Virus record (IMG/VR): IMGVR_UViG_3300032288_003215
Span: 1 to 21,361 of that record
Reading direction: 5' to 3' (one strand)
Length of the DNA stretch: 21,361 nt
Origin: a virus
Shown: positions 16,349-21,361 of the stretch, piece after piece
Numbering within the stretch: position 1 is the stretch's first letter
How the letters are laid out: the number at the start of each line of letters is the position of its first letter
Program-made: the position numbers and the translations under genes
The notes under the pieces: model-generated
The model's input: only the letters and a program-made list of their open reading frames with translations
Databases searched by the model: none
What the model was told of the DNA's origin: nothing

Positions 16349-16399
16349 GTCGCTATCGCTATGGAGCGCATGTGATCGGTTCGATTCCGATATAGCGAC
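16349..16399 (+). other. tRNA-like element without an anticodon arm
   Basis: About 50 nt. A perfect T arm, ATCGG-TTCGATT-CCGAT (16375-16391), carries the T-loop consensus. It is flanked by a perfect seven- or eight-base acceptor stem, (G)TCGCTAT at 16349-16356 with ATAGCGA(C) at 16392-16399. Only 18 bases separate the 5' acceptor strand from the T arm, and they form one small hairpin CGCT-ATGG-AGCG (16357-16368). A normal D arm plus anticodon arm needs about 40 bases, so no functional full tRNA is possible. It may be a tRNA mimic, a deleted tRNA gene, or a tRNA-derived attachment site. TCGCTAT occurs twice in tandem (16350-16362). Confidence 0.55.
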
Positions 16400-16419
16400 C
16401 AAAACAAACTACAACTATT

Positions 16420-17181
16420 ATGAAAAATTACAAACTAGACCTAGACCGACAACGCATCCAATTTATTGATTCAAGGTTTTATTTATCTCCTAAAGGAAAT
16501 TATCTCCCAAGCGTAACTACGATCTTGGATGCTTACCCAAAGCCAGCGCAATTTTATTCATGGTTAAAAGAAGTTGGAGGCGATGCCGATACTATCAGAG
16601 ACGAGGCTGGAAGGCGTGGATCAGTTGTGCATGAATTAACCGAGCGTTATGATTGTAACGAAGAAATTAGCTTAGTTAATGATTTTGGTACCCCACAATA
16701 CAAAATCTTGGAGTGGAGTATGTTTGAGCGTTATGTCGAATTTTCGACAAATTTTCATCCTCAAATTGACATGATGGAGGTTCACTTAATGAGTGATAAG
16801 CTAGGCTTTGCGGGGACACTAGATAGAGTGATCAGACTCGGCTCGCTTACCATGCTTCTTGACATTAAGACAAGTAATAGCATTTACCCATCCTATTGGC
16901 TACAACTTGCGGCTTATCATCAACTCTTAAAAGAGCATCACAAAAAGCTAAACGTAGATGCCGTAGGTATATTATGGCTAAATGCCAAGACCCGAACTAC
17001 GGGCAAAGGCGGAGCCATACAAGGGCAAGGATGGCAGCTTGTACAACGCACTATGACCGAGCTTAAAAAAGATTGGGAGCTATTTAAAAGCACACAAAAA
17101 TTATGGCTCGCAATGAATGATGGCGTAACACCAAGAAATATTTCTTACCAACTTAAATACAAGAAAAATGATCTGCAATAA
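16420..17181 (+). CDS. PD-(D/E)XK nuclease, Cas4/RecB-like
   Basis: 253 residues. The motifs of RecB-family nucleases are in order: RRGSVVHELTERY (His71), a MEVHL Glu about 120, GFAGTLDRVI (Asp135), LLDIKTSNS (Asp148 and Lys150) and the YWLQLAAYHQLL motif (Gln162, Tyr166). The enzyme should be a metal-dependent DNA nuclease, most like the single-domain phage RecB/Cas4-type exonucleases used for recombination or replication-end processing. There is no cluster of four cysteines, so an Fe-S Cas4 is unlikely. Between the SSB-like protein and a helicase, it fits a recombination module. It overlaps the next gene by 14 bases. Confidence 0.82.
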   Translation: MKNYKLDLDRQRIQFIDSRFYLSPKGNYLPSVTTILDAYPKPAQFYSWLKEVGGDADTIRDEAGRRGSVVHELTERYDCNEEISLVNDFGTPQYKILEWSMFERYVEFSTNFHPQIDMMEVHLMSDKLGFAGTLDRVIRLGSLTMLLDIKTSNSIYPSYWLQLAAYHQLLKEHHKKLNVDAVGILWLNAKTRTTGKGGAIQGQGWQLVQRTMTELKKDWELFKSTQKLWLAMNDGVTPRNISYQLKYKKNDLQ

Positions 17182-17440
17182 ATGTAAAAAAGATGTAATG
17201 GCTACCATACATGATCTATGTATTGAGTGCCACGATGATATTCCACGAGATCCTATAGTAGAAAGCGTGATTGCTAAATATCAGAAAAGGTCAGCAGAAG
17301 GCATGATTAAGTACGGGGTAACAATGATGCGAGATGATCTTAGTACGATTGATTGGCTCAATCATTTGCAGGAAGAATTGTTTGATGCAAGCCTCTATCT
17401 TGAACGCCTCAGAGTAAAATTAGAACAAAATGAATCTTAG
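17168..17440 (+). CDS. Zinc-ribbon protein with MazG-like helical domain
   Basis: 90 residues. The N-terminus has CNKC (residues 3-6) and CIEC (18-21), a zinc-ribbon pair. The rest, KRSAEGMIKYGVTM, DLSTIDWLNHLQEELFDASLYLERL, resembles the all-alpha NTP pyrophosphohydrolase (MazG-like) or a related phage helical domain, where EEL-D-A-x-x-Y is part of the metal site. If active, it would clean up or restrict nucleotides during infection. The short length leaves room for only part of a MazG domain, so enzymatic activity is uncertain. It overlaps the upstream gene by 14 bases and the downstream one by 11. Confidence 0.55.
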   Translation: MICNKCKKDVMATIHDLCIECHDDIPRDPIVESVIAKYQKRSAEGMIKYGVTMMRDDLSTIDWLNHLQEELFDASLYLERLRVKLEQNES

Positions 17441-18668
17441 AGACTACCAAATAGAGATTTCGGATCGGGCGGCCAAGTTGTTAAAATATCATAAAATAGC
17501 ATATCTCGCTATGGAAGTTAGGACTGGCAAGACTTTGACGGCATTGGCATCGGCTTATAAGTTCGGCGCACAAAAGGTACTCTTTTGCACAAAGAAAAAG
17601 GCTATCGATGACATTATCGAGCAAGCCAAAAAGATGGGTTATGACATGGAGATATATATAACCAACTTTGAACAACTGCATAAAGTAGAGTACGGATGGG
17701 ATGTTGTGATTGTAGATGAGGCGCATGGACTAGGTGCTTTTCCAAGGCCATCTAAAAGAGCAAAGGAGCTGAAAAGAATTTGTGCTGCTACGCCTATTAT
17801 CTTTTTGAGTGGCACACCTACACCAGAGTCGTACTCACAGATTTACCACCAGTTATACATATCTAGTTATTCGGTATATAAAAAGTATAAAACCTTTTAT
17901 CAGTGGGCGAATGATTATGTGATTGTGCAAAAGAAATATGTATTTAACCGAGCCATTAATGATTACACTTACGCATACGAAGAAAAAATTATGGAAGATA
18001 TAAAGCCAATTATGATCACATTTACCCAAGCCCAAGCTGGATTTGAGGGACTTATAGAGGAGAATATATTATACGTTAAAATGGAGGATAGCACGTATAA
18101 GCTAGCTGAAAAGATACGTAGAGATAAAATGGTAACTAATAAAGACGGCGAGACTGTGATGGGAGATACGGCCGTAAAGTTGATGAATAAGCTACACCAA
18201 ATATATAGCGGGTCAGTAATTGTTGATGAGCCAAAGCGAGTGGCAAAGGCATTTGACTATACAAAAGCGGAGTTTATAAGAGATAAGTTTTCGGGTAAGA
18301 AGATTGCTATATTTTATAAGTTTCAAGCGGAGTATGCAGCACTACTATGGGTGTTTGGCAGTAGGATAGAGATAGATGCTGCGGCATTTAACAAGGCGGG
18401 TAATGACGCCGTCTTTGTATCGCAAATAGTGAGCGGGCGAGAGGGGCTTAACCTAAGCTCGGCCGATGCGTTAGTGTTTTATAATATTGACTTCTCGGCT
18501 ACAAGTTATTGGCAAAGTAGAGCTAGAATACAAACAAAAGATAGAACGGAAACGGCTCAGATTTATTGGATATTTAGCTACAATGGCATTGAGGATAAGA
18601 TATATAAAGCAGTAATGGATAAAAAGGATTTTACTTTGGCACATTTTCGAAAAGAATATGGAATTTAA
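17430..18668 (+). CDS. SF2 (SNF2-like) DNA helicase/ATPase
   Basis: 412 residues. Helicase motifs in order: a start Q-like region NLRDYQIEI (1-10), Walker A RTGKT (31-35), DEAH (96-99), SGTP motif III (127-130), and near the end GREGLNLSSADALVFYN (motif V) and YWQSRARIQTKDR (motif VI, from about 360). The arrangement and the REGLNL...SATSYWQSRARI pattern match the SNF2-like branch of phage helicases used in replication or recombination. The protein is a compact core without an accessory domain. It is the last gene before the structured RNA and HNH gene. It starts 11 bases inside the MazG-like gene. Confidence 0.88.
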   Translation: MNLRDYQIEISDRAAKLLKYHKIAYLAMEVRTGKTLTALASAYKFGAQKVLFCTKKKAIDDIIEQAKKMGYDMEIYITNFEQLHKVEYGWDVVIVDEAHGLGAFPRPSKRAKELKRICAATPIIFLSGTPTPESYSQIYHQLYISSYSVYKKYKTFYQWANDYVIVQKKYVFNRAINDYTYAYEEKIMEDIKPIMITFTQAQAGFEGLIEENILYVKMEDSTYKLAEKIRRDKMVTNKDGETVMGDTAVKLMNKLHQIYSGSVIVDEPKRVAKAFDYTKAEFIRDKFSGKKIAIFYKFQAEYAALLWVFGSRIEIDAAAFNKAGNDAVFVSQIVSGREGLNLSSADALVFYNIDFSATSYWQSRARIQTKDRTETAQIYWIFSYNGIEDKIYKAVMDKKDFTLAHFRKEYGI

Positions 18669-18672
18669 TAAT

Positions 18673-18680
18673 TATATTTG
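18673..18680 (+). promoter_or_regulatory. Possible -7 promoter element (TATATTTG)
   Basis: TATATTTG matches the Bacteroidota -7 consensus TAnnTTTG. No good TTTG lies at the right distance upstream (TTCG at 18645-18648 is a weak candidate at 24 bases). If used, transcription would start near 18686, just before the structured RNA. Confidence 0.3.
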
Positions 18681-18690
18681 TATTGCTGAA

Positions 18691-18813
18691 ATGACTAAGA
18701 TTAAAAAAATATTTACCCATTATGGGGGAGTGTGGTATTACCACAAGGCCTTAGTCGGCCTCAGCAACTCCTCTATAATGGGATTTTTATTTTATGCAGT
18801 ACAAAAAAATTAA
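18691..18813 (+). CDS. Possible 40-residue small ORF across the structured RNA
   Basis: ATG at 18691 is followed by 40 sense codons to a TAA at 18811-18813, passing through the whole RNA structure and overlapping the HNH start by 20 bases. The encoded peptide contains IFTHYGGVWYYHKALV and a hydrophobic C-terminal half. It may be a leader peptide whose translation affects the RNA, or an accident of the short interval. There is no family recognition and no clear ribosome site. Confidence 0.2.
   Translation: MTKIKKIFTHYGGVWYYHKALVGLSNSSIMGFLFYAVQKN
18716..18782 (+). ncRNA. Structured RNA, three-way junction, before the HNH gene
   Basis: A 16-base-pair outer stem (18716-18731 with 18767-18782, two G-U pairs) encloses two hairpins: GTGGT-ATT-ACCAC (18732-18744) and AGGCC-TTAGTC-GGCCT (18746-18761). 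A CAGCA joiner (18762-18766) follows. The stem has no mismatch and contains C-G-rich ends, so it should be very stable. It is followed by ATTTTTATTTT and, eleven bases on, the HNH start codon. The loop TTAGTC is complementary to upstream GACTAA at 18693-18698, which could form a pseudoknot. Function could be RNA control of the endonuclease, attenuation/termination, or an independent small RNA. I know no named family that fits. Confidence 0.6.
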
Positions 18814-19315
18814 AGGTTACGAAGAAAATTATGTTGTTTATGAAAATGGAGATATATACAACATAAAAATGAAAAGATTTTTGAAGCCAGTATTAAATTA
18901 TCGGTACATGATTGTTTTACTTTATAAAAATGGCAAAAGAAAAAAATATTATGTACATAGATTAGTTGCAGAAGCATTTTGTAGTAAAAAAGCCAATTGT
19001 AATACTGTAAATCATATTGACTTAAATAAACAAAATAACCATTATAAAAATTTAGAATGGGTAAGTATTAAAGACAATATTATACATTATATGAAATCAG
19101 ATAGATATAAAAAACCAGTTTTAACAGATAATGGCAAAAAAAGAATAAAAGAAAATCTAAATAAAAGAGTTGTATGTTTTGATACAAATAAAGTTTTTAA
19201 TTCTATATCAGAATATGCAGAATATAAAAAGATCTCATTACCACAAGCATCAATGAAACTAAATGACAGAATTTATAATAACCTCAATGCTAAACTTTTG
19301 AAAGATTATATTTAA
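18794..19315 (+). CDS. HNH homing endonuclease with NUMOD4-like domain
   Basis: 173 residues. The N-terminal NUMOD4-like part (IKGYEENYVVYENGDIYN, 7-24, then LKPVLNYRYMIVLLY) precedes the HNH core VHRLVAEAF (54-62), NHID (73-76) and NLEWVS (86-91). A C-terminal NUMOD1-like DNA-binding segment follows (VVCFDTNKVFNSISEYAEY, about 140-158). This is a free-standing phage homing endonuclease that cuts allelic phage genomes and spreads its own gene. The gene is more A- and Lys-codon-rich than its neighbours and separates an otherwise tight operon, which are signs of insertion. The structured RNA directly before it may control its expression. Confidence 0.88.
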   Translation: MQYKKIKGYEENYVVYENGDIYNIKMKRFLKPVLNYRYMIVLLYKNGKRKKYYVHRLVAEAFCSKKANCNTVNHIDLNKQNNHYKNLEWVSIKDNIIHYMKSDRYKKPVLTDNGKKRIKENLNKRVVCFDTNKVFNSISEYAEYKKISLPQASMKLNDRIYNNLNAKLLKDYI

Positions 19316-19316
19316 A

Positions 19317-19481
19317 ATGAAAATAATGCTTGCACTACTAAAGATTTCTATTTGGGCAGTTTATTGGATTGCCTTTTGTGTACCTTTTACACTATGCTTC
19401 ATGTTTATTATAACCATAAATTATTTAATTAAAAAGCTATACAATGACACAAAAAATTATCTCGACTCTATTCACTATTGA
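19317..19481 (+). CDS. Small membrane protein, 54 residues
   Basis: ATG at 19317 opens a 54-codon frame ending at TGA 19479-19481. It has an uninterrupted hydrophobic region of about 30 residues (LLKISIWAVYWIAF, then CFMFIITINYLI) followed by KKLYNDTKNY, so one or two membrane helices. It starts one base after the HNH stop and overlaps the next gene by 38 bases. Compact packing and membrane-protein composition support a real gene. The function is unknown. Confidence 0.5.
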   Translation: MKIMLALLKISIWAVYWIAFCVPFTLCFMFIITINYLIKKLYNDTKNYLDSIHY

Positions 19482-19869
19482 GTGTGAGCATTTACACTAT
19501 GCCTTGGGTTTGCCGCATACAACTGAGATTGACTGGTGGCATCAAAAGACGGACAACAAAATTCACTGGAGCGTAGAAATATTTTTTTCTAGTGAGGGCA
19601 TAAGCTATATTCGTGGTTTGGCTGAAGAAGTTACGGCTATCATTACATTTAGAATCCACGAAGATGATCTAAGAGCAAAGGACATTGTAAGGCTAGGTGA
19701 AGAAAACCAGCTTTTCAAGACGGGATTTTTTTACGAAGGCCTGGTCCATTTGAACACGCTCAGAGATCGTGCATGGCAGACCGTATTTGAGGTAGAGTGC
19801 GAGAACGGGATAATGATGCCGAGCAAAGTGATTATAAATTTTATGGATAAAAATATTTTGATTCTTTGA
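19444..19869 (+). CDS. Hypothetical protein
   Basis: 141 residues, not recognised. It has a compact soluble composition, with several Trp and His in the N-terminal half (DWWHQKTDNKIHWSVEIFF) and strand-like segments (GISYIRGLAEEVTAIITFRI, ...). There is no membrane helix, signal or catalytic motif I can name. Its neighbours are a small membrane protein and a small unknown protein, both overlapping it, so it is part of the early operon. The stop overlaps a TTG start for the next gene as TTGA. Confidence 0.6.
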   Translation: MTQKIISTLFTIECEHLHYALGLPHTTEIDWWHQKTDNKIHWSVEIFFSSEGISYIRGLAEEVTAIITFRIHEDDLRAKDIVRLGEENQLFKTGFFYEGLVHLNTLRDRAWQTVFEVECENGIMMPSKVIINFMDKNILIL

Positions 19870-20087
19870 TACTAGAACTTAGAAATAAAATCCCAGTCCA
19901 TACTCCGCATGGCTATGGAGATGCAATGTTTATCATTGATTATGGGCTGGAGATAAATAGCGTGTGGGTTGTGCGACTTAAAGGAGGAGATGTTAAGCAT
20001 TACTACTCCGATGATATAAGGATGTACGACAACCCTATGAACGGAAATAAATTTGATATTGAAATACCTAAAACTTGGAAAAAATGA
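19866..20087 (+). CDS. Small hypothetical protein, TTG start
   Basis: 73 residues from TTG at 19866, which overlaps the upstream stop as TTGA. The pattern HTPHGYGDAMFIIDYGLEINSVWVVRLKGGDVKHYYSDDIRMYDN reads as a small five-stranded beta protein of SH3-like character, with a G-x-G-x-A loop and a final short helix. Similar small phage proteins are common but uncharacterised. It overlaps the methyltransferase start by four bases (ATGA at 20084). TTG as a coupled start also occurs at 12223, which supports the choice. Confidence 0.6.
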   Translation: MILELRNKIPVHTPHGYGDAMFIIDYGLEINSVWVVRLKGGDVKHYYSDDIRMYDNPMNGNKFDIEIPKTWKK

Positions 20088-21001
20088 CTCATGGCTCTTT
20101 ATTTTCGGGTATTGGGGGCTTTGACTTAGCGGCAGAGTGGATGGGATGGGAGAATATATTTCATTGCGAATGGAATCCATTCGGACAAAAAGTATTAAAG
20201 TATTATTGGCCTAACGCATTTAGTTATGAGAACATATGTACAACAGACTTTACAATTCACAGAGAAAAAGTTGACATCATCACCGGTGGATTCCCATGCC
20301 AACCATACTCACTCGCAGGAAAGCGACTCGGCAAAGAGGATGAGCGCCATCTGTGGCCAGAAATGCTTAGAACAATTCGAGAAGTTCAACCACGTTGGGT
20401 CGTGGGCGAAAATGTTTTCGGCCTTGTTAATTGGTCAGGAGGGTTGGTATTCCACGAAGTGCAAGCTGACTTGGAAGCTGAAGGGTACGAAGTACAACCG
20501 TACATACTTCCAGCTGTTTCCGTCAACGCCCCACACCGAAGAGACCGAGTCTGGTTTGTTGCCCACGCCAATAACTGGGGATGGAATGAGGGGAATAAAT
20601 GGGAACACAACAACACTAGAGAATGGGAAATTTGTAAGGACATCCAAAACAACGGGAACAAAATTCGGAGCGACATTGGGTATGGCAGCAGCAAAGGGAT
20701 TACTTCCAACACCGAAAGCTCAGGATTGTCGTCATGCTTTGAGGGACAGAGGCAAGAGCAATTTAGGAGAGGAAATTTCAGAAATGAATTACCAAATAAC
20801 TGGGAAAACTTCCCAACTGTCTCCCCAGTTTGTAATGGAGATGATGGGCTTTCCGAGCGATTGGACGCTATTACCTTTCCTAAATGGAGAGCCGAGTCAG
20901 TAAAAGCAGGAGGCAACGCAATAGTACCACAAGTAGCTTATCAAATTTTTAAAACTATACAAGCATATGAGAGAAGCAGAATTGCAAAAGAAGATCGTTG
21001 A
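20084..21001 (+). CDS. DNA cytosine-5 methyltransferase
   Basis: 305 residues from ATG 20084, which overlaps the preceding stop as ATGA; a TTG three codons upstream is less likely. C5 motifs: I (LFSGIGGFD, 5-13), IV (GGFPCQPYS with catalytic Cys72), VI (GENVFGL, 108-114), VIII (PHRRDRVWFVA, 150-160) and X (AGGNAIVPQVAYQIF, near the end). It transfers a methyl group from S-adenosylmethionine to cytosine, probably to protect phage DNA from host restriction. No partner endonuclease is seen. The region between VIII and X is low in conserved motifs and is also open in a second frame (20226-20903). It overlaps the VRR-NUC gene by 35 bases. Confidence 0.9.
   Translation: MTHGSLFSGIGGFDLAAEWMGWENIFHCEWNPFGQKVLKYYWPNAFSYENICTTDFTIHREKVDIITGGFPCQPYSLAGKRLGKEDERHLWPEMLRTIREVQPRWVVGENVFGLVNWSGGLVFHEVQADLEAEGYEVQPYILPAVSVNAPHRRDRVWFVAHANNWGWNEGNKWEHNNTREWEICKDIQNNGNKIRSDIGYGSSKGITSNTESSGLSSCFEGQRQEQFRRGNFRNELPNNWENFPTVSPVCNGDDGLSERLDAITFPKWRAESVKAGGNAIVPQVAYQIFKTIQAYERSRIAKEDR
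20226..20903 (+). CDS. Overlapping open frame inside the methyltransferase
   Basis: 225 codons from ATG 20226 to TAA 20901-20903, in another frame of the methyltransferase gene. The product includes CKLTWKLKGTKYNRTYFQL, ETESGLLPTPITGDG, KGLLPTPKAQD and LSPQFVMEMMGFPSDWTLL. From memory, proteins with LLPTP and FVxEMMGFPxxWT patterns are repeatedly annotated in phages, often with cytosine methyltransferases. The same bases encode methyltransferase motif VIII (RRDRVWFVAHA) in one frame and TEETESGLLPTP in the other. It may be a true dual-coding gene or a family created by out-of-frame gene calls. An in-frame TAA at 20196 lies upstream. Confidence 0.35.
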   Translation: MRTYVQQTLQFTEKKLTSSPVDSHANHTHSQESDSAKRMSAICGQKCLEQFEKFNHVGSWAKMFSALLIGQEGWYSTKCKLTWKLKGTKYNRTYFQLFPSTPHTEETESGLLPTPITGDGMRGINGNTTTLENGKFVRTSKTTGTKFGATLGMAAAKGLLPTPKAQDCRHALRDRGKSNLGEEISEMNYQITGKTSQLSPQFVMEMMGFPSDWTLLPFLNGEPSQ

Positions 21002-21239
21002 TAGACTAAATAGACATGGATGGAGTTGTATAAAGCTCATCCAAACCAATATGAATGGCATACCAGACTTAATGTGCATACGAAAAGGAGTGGTCATGTT
21101 CCTAGAAGTAAAAACAGAGAAAGGAGTAGTTGCACCACTGCAAGAGAAAAGAATAGCTGATCTGAATAAGCACGGAGTATTTGCAAGAGTAGTAAGATCG
21201 CTGGATGATATTGATATATACTGTTATAAGAACATTTAA
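20967..21239 (+). CDS. VRR-NUC domain nuclease
   Basis: 90 residues. The pattern AELQKKIVDRLNRHGW, then GIPDLMCIRKG (Asp34), FLEVKTEKG (Glu47, Lys49) and PLQEKRIADLNKHGVFARVV (Gln59) is the compact VRR-NUC fold of the PD-(D/E)XK superfamily. Stand-alone phage members are thought to cut branched DNA such as Holliday junctions or flaps. It starts inside the methyltransferase gene and is followed two bases later by the primase start. It probably resolves replication or recombination intermediates together with the helicase and RecB-like nuclease upstream. Confidence 0.85.
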   Translation: MREAELQKKIVDRLNRHGWSCIKLIQTNMNGIPDLMCIRKGVVMFLEVKTEKGVVAPLQEKRIADLNKHGVFARVVRSLDDIDIYCYKNI

Positions 21240-21241
21240 CT

Positions 21242-21361
21242 ATGAATTATCTCGAACTAGGACTAAACGTAATTGCTATAAATGAAAACAAAGCAGCCAT
21301 CTTTCCTTGGAAAGTTTACCAAACGCAGAAAATTACACAAGCGGAGCTTGATGTACAAATG
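21242..21361 (+). CDS. Prim-pol type primase, N-terminal fragment
   Basis: The frame opens at ATG 21242 and runs off the window after 40 codons. The residues MNYLELGLNVIAINENKAA, then FPWKVYQ, follow the start of bifunctional DNA primase/polymerase (prim-pol) proteins, in which a helix is followed by G-x-x-V-I/F-P-hydrophobic and a K..P.WK..Q motif. The protein is therefore expected to be a phage replicase or primase, perhaps with a C-terminal helicase beyond the window. Only the N-terminus is visible, so the catalytic aspartates cannot be checked. Confidence 0.6.
   Translation, partial: MNYLELGLNVIAINENKAAIFPWKVYQTQKITQAELDVQM

Noticed and set aside
16333-16400. A normal full-length tRNA gene
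   Set aside because: The D-loop-like ATAGGTTA upstream lacks a pairing stem, the loop CTATGGA is not enclosed by a five-base anticodon stem, and no 5' acceptor strand further upstream pairs with ATAGCGA. Only the shortened structure fits.
20386-20916. 176-codon minus-strand frame overlapping the methyltransferase
   Set aside because: Its product is rich in Ser, Pro, Leu and Phe with no recognisable motif, and no other minus-strand gene exists in the window. It is probably a shadow frame, though its length is a warning against over-reading the second + strand frame.
1-21361. CRISPR array or insertion sequence
   Set aside because: No regularly spaced repeats with variable spacers and no transposase or IS-like terminal inverted repeats were seen. 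The only clear tandem array is the short one at 15143-15182.

Overview
The window is a segment of a double-stranded DNA tailed phage or prophage, most likely a long-tailed siphovirus infecting a member of the Bacteroidota, perhaps a Flavobacterium-like host. Tape-measure, tail-chaperone, tail-tube and fibre genes show the tail type; no sheath gene is visible, but only part of the tail module is present. The host guess rests on the AT-rich DNA, A-rich start regions without clear Shine-Dalgarno sites, one good TTTG-N20-TAnnTTTG promoter (the Bacteroidota sigma-ABfr type), a short SC lipobox, and tail and fibre proteins of a style I associate with Flavobacteriia phages. No database search was possible, so this is inference. 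All genes are on the + strand and tightly packed, often joined by 4-base ATGA or TTGA stop/start overlaps.

Late module, 1-15084. Order: major tail tube protein; tail assembly chaperone with a -1 frameshift extension; tape measure; large distal-tail or hub protein; a second tube-like protein; a small membrane coiled-coil protein; a BppU-like domain protein; two fibre-type proteins, the second 1424 residues with internal duplications; three small fibre-associated or unknown proteins; then a lysis cassette (holin-like protein, GH19 endolysin, and a lipoprotein with a C-terminal membrane helix that fits a one-gene u-spanin). A metallophosphoesterase and a small HExxH protein follow, and an intrinsic terminator ends the module.

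Switch region, 15085-15253. After the terminator come three tandem TGAGC(C)GATAA repeats plus an inverted half copy, then the promoter, then a small Cro/XRE repressor-like gene.

Early or replication module, 15254-21361. It holds the HTH protein, a membrane protein, an SSB-like protein with an acidic DDTPF tail, a 50-nt tRNA-like element, a Cas4/RecB-like PD-(D/E)XK nuclease, a zinc-ribbon/MazG-like protein, an SF2 helicase, a strongly structured RNA followed by an HNH homing endonuclease, three small unknown genes, a C5 cytosine methyltransferase with a long second open frame inside it, a VRR-NUC nuclease, and the start of a prim-pol primase. Together these look like a phage replication and recombination set, with DNA modification and a selfish endonuclease inserted.

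Most interesting points: possible dual coding inside the methyltransferase (20226-20903), the structured RNA before the HNH gene (18716-18782), the anticodon-less tRNA-like element (16349-16399), the repeat array at the late/early boundary, and the putative u-spanin.
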